38,139 bases of DNA from JBGPYB01 sp041493035 (GTDB lineage: Bacteria > Acidobacteriota > Vicinamibacteria > Fen-336): positions 1 through 38,139 of the forward strand of contig JBGPYB010000026.1 of assembly GCA_041493035.1 (NCBI GenBank), given 5' to 3'. A program made the translations under genes and the position numbers. Positions 32,196 to 38,139 of this stretch are shown here, in pieces. How positions within the stretch are numbered: position 1 is the stretch's first letter; the number at the start of each line of letters is the position of its first letter. Under the pieces are notes generated by a model, which was not told the DNA's origin, made no database searches, and worked only from the letters and a program-made list of their open reading frames with translations.

Positions 32196-34085
32196 CTACT
32201 TCTTCTTCGCCTGCTGCCGATCGAGGATCGCGTCGATCTGGTCCATCACCCGGTCCATCTTGCTGAGCGTGAGCTGGAGCGGCTCGCGCGTCGTCATGTC
32301 GACCCCCGCGTCCTTCAACAGCTCGATCGGGTACTTCGAACCGCCCGCTGCCAGGAACGCGCGGTAGCGCTGGATCGCCGCCGGGTCTCCCGCGAGCACC
32401 TTCTCCGAGAGAGCGGCCGAGGCGGTGAACGACGTCGCGTACTGGAACACGTAGAAGTTGTAATAGAAGTGGGGGACGGACGTCCACTCGTGGGCGATCT
32501 CGGGATCCACGACGCAGACACCCTGGTCGTGCCCGTAGTAGCGTTTCGTGATGTCCAGGTAGAGCTTGTCGAGCGCGTCGCCGGTGACCGGCTCGCCCTT
32601 CTCCGCCATCTGGTGGGCCCGCAGCTCGAACTCCGCGAACTGCGTCTGGCGGAACACGGTGCCCTTGATTCCTTCGAGCACATCGCCCAGGACCTTCAGC
32701 CGCGTGGCGTCGTCCTGCGTATCCTTCAGCACGGAATCGATCAGCAGAGCCTCGTTGAAGGTGGAGGCGACCTCGGCCACGAAGATCGGGTAGCCCGCCG
32801 TCGCGAACGGCTGGGTCTTGTTCGAGTAGTAGCTCTGCATCGTGTGGCCCAGCTCGTGGGCCAGCGTCGAGACGTCGTTGAAGCGTCCGTTGTAGTTGAT
32901 CAGCATGTACGGATGCACGTCGTACGCCGCGCCCTGAGAGTAGGCCCCCGAGAGCTTGCCCGCGTTCGGGAAGAGATCGAACCAGCGCTCGTCGAAGGCA
33001 CGCGCGATCACCGCCAGGTAGTCGGTCCCGAGCGGGCGCAGCGCCTTCTCGACCAGCGCGCGGGCCTCTTCCACCGTGTACTGGGTGTCCACACTGCCTA
33101 CGAGCGGCGCGTAGAGGTCGTAGTAGTGGAGCTGGTCGAGGCCGAGGATCCGCCGTCGCAGCTTCAGGTAGCGGTGGAAGCTCGGAAGCCCCGCGTTCAC
33201 GCCGTCCACGAGGCTCGTGTAAACGGCGACCGGCACGTTGTTCGCGTCGAGCGCTCTTTCTACCGCGGACCCGTACTTGCGGGACTTCATGTAGAAGATG
33301 TCCCCCTGGATGTTCCCGGCGAGCATGGCCCCGAAGCTGCGGCGGTACGCGCCCTCGGCCTCGAAGAAAGCGGAAAACACCCGCCTGCGATCCTCCCTGT
33401 CGGGAGACGACCGCTGCGCCTGGAAGGCGGCCTGGTCGAGCTTCACCTGCTTGCCGTTGCCGAGGGTCACCGTCGGATACGGGAAGTCTGCGTTGGCGAA
33501 GAGGCCGAAGACCTCGCCAGGAGCGTTCGTTGCCTGCCCGGCGTCGGCGATGATGCGCTCTTCGCCCTCGGTCCCAGTGTGCGCCTTGCGCCGCAGCACG
33601 TCGTCCAGCGCGAGGCGATAGATCTGGAGCTTCGGCTCGGCTTTCAGGAACCGATCGATCGTCGCCCGGTCCAGCTTCAGGATCTCGGGCTCCACGAACG
33701 CCGTCTCCGAGGCGAGCCGGGTTCCTATCTGGCTGATCTCCTGCTTCAGCGCCTCGTATCGTGAGTCACGAGTGTCCTGGTCGGCGGACATGCTGGCGTA
33801 GGCGAAAAGGCGCGCGAGCTGCTTGTTGAGCTGGCCCTGACGGTCGAGTGCCACCAGCAGCGCCGCCGGTGACGTACCCAGCGTGCCCTTGAGCCGCCCG
33901 ATCTGCGGGATCTCCGCGACGAGCGCGTCCTTGGCCTTGCCCCACGCGTCGTCGCTTGGATAGATCTCCGTCAGGTTCCACTTGTACTTGTCCGGGATCT
34001 TCGCCCGGTCGCGTTCCTCCTGGGCGCCGGTCAAAGACGCCGTCGCCAGTACGACAAGAAGCCCGCAGCCAGTCGTCCAGCGCAT
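32196..34085 (-). CDS. pepF: Exported oligoendopeptidase F (M3B family)
   Basis: 629 residues from the ATG at 34085, chosen because GGAGG lies 6 bases before it and a signal peptide (MRWTTGCGLLVVLATASLTGAQ) follows. DKYKWNLTEIYPSDDAW is the standard opening of mature M3B enzymes. STLAHELGHTMQSYYS carries the zinc site HExxH, with NEALLIDSVL supplying the third ligand Glu. FYYNFYVFQYATSFTASAAL is the conserved late block. Full length. It hydrolyses short peptides; the signal peptide places it in the periplasm, unlike the cytoplasmic enzymes of Firmicutes. A partial second copy lies at 29266-29335. Confidence 0.93.
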   Translation of the reverse strand: MRWTTGCGLLVVLATASLTGAQEERDRAKIPDKYKWNLTEIYPSDDAWGKAKDALVAEIPQIGRLKGTLGTSPAALLVALDRQGQLNKQLARLFAYASMSADQDTRDSRYEALKQEISQIGTRLASETAFVEPEILKLDRATIDRFLKAEPKLQIYRLALDDVLRRKAHTGTEGEERIIADAGQATNAPGEVFGLFANADFPYPTVTLGNGKQVKLDQAAFQAQRSSPDREDRRRVFSAFFEAEGAYRRSFGAMLAGNIQGDIFYMKSRKYGSAVERALDANNVPVAVYTSLVDGVNAGLPSFHRYLKLRRRILGLDQLHYYDLYAPLVGSVDTQYTVEEARALVEKALRPLGTDYLAVIARAFDERWFDLFPNAGKLSGAYSQGAAYDVHPYMLINYNGRFNDVSTLAHELGHTMQSYYSNKTQPFATAGYPIFVAEVASTFNEALLIDSVLKDTQDDATRLKVLGDVLEGIKGTVFRQTQFAEFELRAHQMAEKGEPVTGDALDKLYLDITKRYYGHDQGVCVVDPEIAHEWTSVPHFYYNFYVFQYATSFTASAALSEKVLAGDPAAIQRYRAFLAAGGSKYPIELLKDAGVDMTTREPLQLTLSKMDRVMDQIDAILDRQQAKKK

Positions 34086-34241
34086 TGAATTCCTCCGAGA
34101 GTCTCCAAGGCAGCCTACCACGCGTCGGGATTCAGATGAGCTGCCGGGCAGTCTGGCGCACCGCGGGCGTGGTGGCGAACGTGAGGTGGCGATGGACGTC
34201 CAGAACGCGCCCATCGCCACCCAGGAACTGACCGTCCCCGC

Positions 34242-35441
34242 TCAGAGCGAATCGAGGAACGCCAGCAAAGCCTCTTCCTCCGGGCGCGAAAGATCCTGGA
34301 AAGCCTTCCGCGCCGCGGCTCCCTGATTCGCGTGGCGGCGGATCGCGTCCTTGATGGTCGCGGCGGACCCGTCGTGGAGATAAGGCCCGCTGTCTGAAAC
34401 GCCCCAGAGCGGAGGCGTTCGCAAGGTGTTCGGCGGCGCGCTACCTTGCGCGATCCCGTCGCCCGTTCCGACATCATGCAGGAGGAAGTCCGAGTACGCC
34501 TCCACCCTTTGGCCGTTGATCGCCGCAATCGGGCTCGCAGCGGTAAAGCCGGCATGATGGCAGACAGCGCAGCCGATGCTCTCGAAGAGGCGGCGGCCGT
34601 GCCCGCCCCGCGATCCCCCATGACCGTCGCGATCCCGGTCGTAGCCCTGCTCGCGGTCCCCTGGCGGCGGCGCGAGAAAGCGCATGAAATTCGTGAAGGC
34701 GACGGTATCGTTCCCCGTGTCCTCGAAGTCCGGGACCGCGTCGCACGCGGCCAGCTTCGCGGCGTTGCCGTTCGGGGCGTTCTCGACGGGGAAGAGGCGG
34801 CTTGTGATCCCCATCTCGTTCAGGTAGGCGTCGCCGCTGAAGGAGTCGAGGGTCGCCTGCTGCGCCTTCCAACCGAAGCGTCCGACCCGCGAAGCGCCGC
34901 TCGCCACGTCCATCACGTGGTTGACGCGCCCCGCCTGCTCCGGATGGGCCCTGGCCTGTTCGGCCCTGTAGGCTTCGATCTGCGCGTCGGGGATCGCATC
35001 GACGAGGCCGAGGCCGAAGAGGGGCGTCGTCTGACGTTGTGCGATCACGTTCGCGTCCGCGGGGACGGTCTCGCGGCAGTTCGGGCTTATCGCGTTGGAC
35101 TGGAAGAGCGACCCGCCCGGAAATTCGAGGTTGTTGCCGCCAACGAGCTTTTGGGCCCGTGTCTCGGTGATCGCGCTGGCGCCCCCGACGGCGGGAGCGA
35201 AGTGGCACGCGACGCACGACACGTTGTTGAAGATCGGACCGAGGCCATCCGCGGCGACTTGTACTTGCTCGAACTCCTCCTTGCCGTCACGGAAGAGCTT
35301 CCGCTGGTCCATGGTGAGCCCGTCGAGGGGCTTCCCATATTGTCCGTGGCCGCCGCCCGCAGGAAACGAGGGTCTGACGGTCAAGGCGCCGGCGCAAACG
35401 ACGAACAGAGCGAAGACGAAGAATGGTCTTGCAGCCTTCAT
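34242..35441 (-). CDS. Di-heme DUF1111 (thiol oxidoreductase-like) cytochrome
   Basis: 399 residues from the ATG at 35441 (AGGA upstream; signal peptide FFVFALFVVCAGALTVRP). Two CXXCH motifs, CVACH near residue 77 and CAVCH near 295, match the two-heme DUF1111/CcpA-like layout. GPIFNNVSCVACH and RTPPLWGVSDSGPYLHDGSA(A)TIKDAI are the family's two most typical blocks. A Gly/Arg/His-rich insert stands just before the second heme. It is periplasmic. Members are often annotated as thiol oxidoreductases or di-heme peroxidase relatives; the real electron partner is unknown. Divergent from the 605-residue gene. Confidence 0.88.
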   Translation of the reverse strand: MKAARPFFVFALFVVCAGALTVRPSFPAGGGHGQYGKPLDGLTMDQRKLFRDGKEEFEQVQVAADGLGPIFNNVSCVACHFAPAVGGASAITETRAQKLVGGNNLEFPGGSLFQSNAISPNCRETVPADANVIAQRQTTPLFGLGLVDAIPDAQIEAYRAEQARAHPEQAGRVNHVMDVASGASRVGRFGWKAQQATLDSFSGDAYLNEMGITSRLFPVENAPNGNAAKLAACDAVPDFEDTGNDTVAFTNFMRFLAPPPGDREQGYDRDRDGHGGSRGGHGRRLFESIGCAVCHHAGFTAASPIAAINGQRVEAYSDFLLHDVGTGDGIAQGSAPPNTLRTPPLWGVSDSGPYLHDGSAATIKDAIRRHANQGAAARKAFQDLSRPEEEALLAFLDSL

Positions 35442-35631
35442 GGGGTCCTGCTTTCTGGAAACGACTGGTCGAGGCGCGGCGCCTTTTCGGGCGCGGCGGC
35501 TTTCGGACTCGTATCGCCGCGTCGCGCCGACTCGACCCCGTGGGGGTACCGAGATGGCCCGATCGGCCCGAGGAACGCCGGTCCCGGAGCACCGACGAGG
35601 GGGTGAGAGTATCGGCCGCATACGGTTCGCG

Positions 35632-35649
35632 CCGTGACCAGGGTCACGG
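35632..35649. promoter_or_regulatory. Palindromic operator, CRP/FNR-like (GTGA-N6-TCAC)
   Basis: CCGTGACC-AG-GGTCACGG is a perfect 8-bp inverted repeat with a 2-base centre. It contains GTGA-N6-TCAC, the spacing of CRP/FNR-family sites. A third half-site GTGACA follows at 35651. It lies in the 363-bp divergent region between the di-heme cytochrome gene and the 605-residue gene; no other gene is visible there. Confidence 0.55.
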
Positions 35650-35713
35650 TGTGACAGGGATTACGTCCCGGGGCTCGCACTCCCGAGCGAGCTCGACAGC
35701 TTCGGGCAGTGCG

Positions 35714-35727
35714 CCCCAGCGCTGGGG
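35714..35727. promoter_or_regulatory. Perfect 14-bp palindrome upstream of the 605-residue gene
   Basis: CCCCAGCGCTGGGG is a perfect palindrome centred about 45 bases before the predicted transcription start of the plus-strand gene. It may be a second operator. Confidence 0.4.
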
Positions 35728-35753
35728 AGCCCGCCGGCCCAAACGCTCAGTGC

Positions 35754-35759
35754 TATGAT
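35754..35759 (+). promoter_or_regulatory. -10 box TATGAT of the 605-residue gene
   Basis: TATGAT would start transcription near 35766, leaving a leader of about 39 bases with a GGAG ribosome-binding site before the ATG at 35805. No strong -35. Confidence 0.4.
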
Positions 35760-35804
35760 TCGCGAACCTCGCCCCTCAAGGTGCGATGCGTAAGGGAGTG
35801 AAGG

Positions 35805-37622
35805 ATGCGTTTGTCGCTCGCGGCCTTCCTCGAACGGCTCCGGTCACTCCGGGCGCAGTCGCCAGGTCTCAAAGCAGAGAGCCGAGCTGGGATCCGGGAG
35901 GTCACGGATCAGGGCTACCGCATCTGCCTGGACGTTGCCGTGCAGGTGCTCAGGGTCTCCGTACCAGAGCGGCTGGTTTCCCGGCATCAAGGGGCGTCGG
36001 ATGAAGAGCCACTCCAGCCGACCCCCGGTCACTGGTCGGGATTCCGACCCCTCGACCCAGCAGGCCGCGCCCCGCAGTTCGTCGCCGCGGCGATGCTCGT
36101 CCAGAAAGCCAAACAGTTCGACGACGGGCTCTACGCTGCCGTGGACCTGGCCGCGCAGCGGGGGGCTGGAGCGTTCCCTGGCAAAGGCCCCCTTCTCGAG
36201 AGCCTTGCGAGCCGCCTCGCGAAACGAGGGGACGCTGATACCGCACAGGCTCTGATCCTCGCCTCGGGACGTCTCGGCGGTCTCCCGCTCCGGGTCCCTC
36301 CGCAGCTCGTGGAAGCGGTCGAGGCGCTCACGGCGTCGTTCCTCCGGGACGAGCGCAGTTCAAAACCTCTCGGCTTCTACACCTGGTCGGCGGACCTGAA
36401 GGCGATCTTCCAGCAAGATCGTTTGCTGCAACGCGAGCTGGAGGAGTCCTGCATTCGCCCGTTGGTCGATGCCCTCTGCGAAGAGCCCTCGCTCCAAGCG
36501 ACCTACGAGGCCTTTCTTGAGCTCATCGCTCGGCTGACGAACCCGCTGGTCGGCGCCGACCTGCGGTCTTGCCTGCGGCCGGACGCCCCGCCTCCTGGTC
36601 CCGTCTCCTTCTTTCCGCCGAGCATGTCCCATGAAGGTGAGCTTGCCAAGAAGCTCTACGGAGACCGGCCCATACCCGAGGGCTTCAGCCTGGTCGAGGA
36701 GCTGATCCAGCGGATTCACTCGGGCGACCTGGCGCTCGCGCCCACGGAGGCGTCCGGCTGGTACGACTACCAGACCTGGGCCCACGAGCCGTTCGTGATC
36801 CCGGATCGGATGTCCGAGGCGGACCGGCTACGCTTCGAGGGAGGATACCGAGAACAGCTTCTCGACCTCTTCCGCGGGGCCCAAGCCCTGGCGCGGGAGA
36901 CGCACGTGAAGCAGCTCGAGGCATCCTCCCCTGGGTCTGCCCTCGGCCGTCGGGAGTCGTCTACGATCCTGAAGGTGTCGCCGGATCTCACGATCGAGCC
37001 CTTGGCGAGCTATTACCTCCGCCGTGCGCGCGGTTATCGGTTCGTGCGGGAGGTTCTCGAAGCGACCTTCGGCCCCGAGGCGCTCGATGCGATGAAACGC
37101 CTCACGCCCGGCGGGCCGCGGAAAGGTTCCCTCGCTTCCGAGCTGGGAGCGATCGAGGCGCTCTTTCATGGCGCCTACCTCACGAGCTGCTCCGAGATCG
37201 GCCTGCAACCTGAGCCTTCGGCCCTCCCGACGACGCGGGACGACCAGGACCGGGAGGGCTTCGTCGCCTGGGCGAAGGACATCGAGGGGGATCCGGACTT
37301 GGGCCAGGACGCGCGGATGATGGTGCCGATCTTCCACGACATAGAGCGCCACCAGACCAAGGTCTGGGCATTCATGGGCTGGACGGCGCAGACCGTCGAG
37401 GTCTCATTCTCGAAGAAGCCAGTGGCCCAGGTATTCGATGATCAGGGGCGCGAGGTTTCAATCGGTGCGGACGTCAAGCTGTTCTTCATCCCCGAGCGTC
37501 ACCAGGTTCCGCAGCCAGTGACCGCCGAGGTCTACGTGACACGCCTGCTCGACCGCGAGGAATTCCGCCGGCACTGCGACAACCACAAGACCCGCTCGGC
37601 CATCCTGGCCGCCCTGGGATGA
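35805..37622 (+). CDS. 605-residue protein of unknown function
   Basis: Not recognised. No signal peptide and no membrane helix, so probably cytoplasmic. The sequence is helical with many aromatic blocks: SKPLGFYTWSADLKAIFQQDRLLQ (about 185-208), SFFPPSMSHEGELAKKLYGDRPIPEGFSLVEEL (about 267-299), ASGWYDYQTWAHEPFVIPDRM (about 317-337), LASYYLRRARGYRFVREVLEATFG, and near the end HQTKVWAFMGWTAQTVEVSF and YVTRLLDREEFRRHCDNHKTR. These blocks look like a conserved family rather than random text. ATG 35805 follows GGAG. The macrodomain gene begins 13 bases behind its stop, so the two should be one transcript. A role in ADP-ribose or nucleotide metabolism is possible only by association. Confidence 0.8.
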   Translation: MRLSLAAFLERLRSLRAQSPGLKAESRAGIREVTDQGYRICLDVAVQVLRVSVPERLVSRHQGASDEEPLQPTPGHWSGFRPLDPAGRAPQFVAAAMLVQKAKQFDDGLYAAVDLAAQRGAGAFPGKGPLLESLASRLAKRGDADTAQALILASGRLGGLPLRVPPQLVEAVEALTASFLRDERSSKPLGFYTWSADLKAIFQQDRLLQRELEESCIRPLVDALCEEPSLQATYEAFLELIARLTNPLVGADLRSCLRPDAPPPGPVSFFPPSMSHEGELAKKLYGDRPIPEGFSLVEELIQRIHSGDLALAPTEASGWYDYQTWAHEPFVIPDRMSEADRLRFEGGYREQLLDLFRGAQALARETHVKQLEASSPGSALGRRESSTILKVSPDLTIEPLASYYLRRARGYRFVREVLEATFGPEALDAMKRLTPGGPRKGSLASELGAIEALFHGAYLTSCSEIGLQPEPSALPTTRDDQDREGFVAWAKDIEGDPDLGQDARMMVPIFHDIERHQTKVWAFMGWTAQTVEVSFSKKPVAQVFDDQGREVSIGADVKLFFIPERHQVPQPVTAEVYVTRLLDREEFRRHCDNHKTRSAILAALG

Positions 37623-37635
37623 GACTCCCCGCTGA

Positions 37636-38139
37636 ATGAAGCGAGTCGAGATCGTCAACGCCGACATCACGACACTAGCCGTTGATGCCATCGTCAACGC
37701 CGCCAACGAGTCCCTGTGCGGGGGAGGAGGGGTGGACGGTGCGATTCATCGGGCAGCCGGTCCGGATCTCCTCGCCGAGTGCCGGACGCTCGGGGGCTGC
37801 GACACCGGCTCGGCGAAGATCACGAAGGGGTACCGGCTTCCCGCCGCACACGTCATCCACGCCGTTGGCCCCATCTGGGACGGAGGCGCGCGCGGAGAGG
37901 ACGAACTCCTCGCATCCTGCCATCGGATTGCCCTTCAAATCGCCGCGACGCACGGCCTGCGCTCGATGGCCTTCCCGGCCATCAGTTGCGGTGCGTATCG
38001 TTTCCCCGTGCAGCGAGCGGCGGAGATCGCCATGCGTACCCTCAGCGAGGAACTCCCGTCACTCCGCCTGGAACGAATCGTGTTTGCCGTGCGCGAGCCG
38101 GCAGTCGAGACCGCCTTTCGTCGCAGCCTGGAGAAGTAC
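37636..38139 (+). CDS. Macrodomain protein (ADP-ribose / O-acetyl-ADP-ribose hydrolase), reaches right edge
   Basis: 168 codons, open to the window edge, so only the last few residues of a roughly 170-180-residue protein are missing. VEIVNADITTLAVDAIVNAANESLCGGGGVDGAIHRAAG is the MacroD/YmdB signature, with the Asn pair and the GGGGVD loop (catalytic Asp) intact; AFPAISCGAYRFPVQRAAEIA is the second phosphate loop. Such proteins bind ADP-ribose and remove it from acidic residues or from O-acetyl-ADP-ribose in the cytoplasm. It is probably in an operon with the upstream unknown gene. Confidence 0.93.
   Translation, partial: MKRVEIVNADITTLAVDAIVNAANESLCGGGGVDGAIHRAAGPDLLAECRTLGGCDTGSAKITKGYRLPAAHVIHAVGPIWDGGARGEDELLASCHRIALQIAATHGLRSMAFPAISCGAYRFPVQRAAEIAMRTLSEELPSLRLERIVFAVREPAVETAFRRSLEKY

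Noticed and set aside
32469..33764. A 431-codon plus-strand frame opposite pepF
   Set aside because: Antisense of an intact M3B peptidase; no domain or ribosome-binding site.
34115..34180. Minus-strand text GAPDCPAA similar to the N-terminus of the Ser/Thr kinase
   Set aside because: Only about 8 residues and 30 bases match; too short to claim a duplicated kinase fragment.
34446..35606. A 386-codon plus-strand frame opposite the di-heme gene
   Set aside because: Antisense of two conserved CXXCH blocks; Arg/Val/Glu-rich with no family character.
1..38139. CRISPR array
   Set aside because: No regularly spaced repeats of 25-40 bases were seen anywhere; the only direct repeats are the pairs described.

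Overview
The window is a GC-rich bacterial chromosome segment with dense, short-spaced genes. Many products are exported (signal peptides, lipoproteins, outer-membrane barrels, multiheme cytochromes), so the cell has two membranes. The mix of a decaheme/porin conduit, secreted proteins of unknown function, an ECF sigma factor, a Ser/Thr kinase with a C-terminal membrane anchor and near-leaderless genes with a TAGAAT -10 box fits Acidobacteriota best. Myxococcota or a related phylum cannot be excluded from sequence alone. No rRNA is present; one tRNA gene, tRNA-Val(CAC), is.

Layout. 1-4.5 kb: the tail of an ornithine cyclodeaminase-like gene, a SurA-like/DsbA thiol-disulfide protein, a queuosine-precursor transporter, a DUF4342 protein, a small lipoprotein and a membrane protein with a helical-repeat tail. 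4.6-10.2 kb: the most coherent system in the window. A candidate GEMM-type cyclic-dinucleotide riboswitch precedes genes for a four-cluster ferredoxin, an NrfD/HybB quinone-interacting membrane protein, a ribbon-helix-helix protein, a decaheme cytochrome and an MtrB/PioB-type porin that itself carries a heme motif. Together they could carry electrons between the quinone pool and the outside of the cell. 10.2-10.7 kb: transposon debris around tRNA-Val. 10.7-20 kb: housekeeping and envelope genes (bifunctional PBP1B-like protein, ECF sigma factor, LpxR-like deacylase, trypsin-like protease, HExxH metallopeptidase, DUF1345, ArsC-like reductase).

20-29.3 kb is an accessory, rearranged region. It holds a beta-helix remnant, two lipoproteins, a DDE transposase, two copies of an RHS-type 5' end separated by an unknown 293-residue protein, a single-chain methyltransferase/BsuBI-PstI-type restriction enzyme, poorly conserved membrane ORFs, and a junction where the ends of an EAL phosphodiesterase, a membrane protein and an oligoendopeptidase gene are stitched together. 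29.3-35.4 kb is a run of minus-strand genes: VOC protein, secreted protein, Ser/Thr kinase, exported oligoendopeptidase F and a di-heme DUF1111 oxidoreductase. A divergent regulatory region with two strong palindromes, one of CRP/FNR type, separates these from the last pair: a 605-residue protein of unknown function and a macrodomain ADP-ribose hydrolase that reaches the right edge.

The best candidates for something new are the riboswitch-controlled electron conduit with its heme-bearing porin, the RHS-like cassette with an overlapping unknown gene, and the unknown-protein/macrodomain pair. Domain calls come from recognising motifs by eye; no database search was run.
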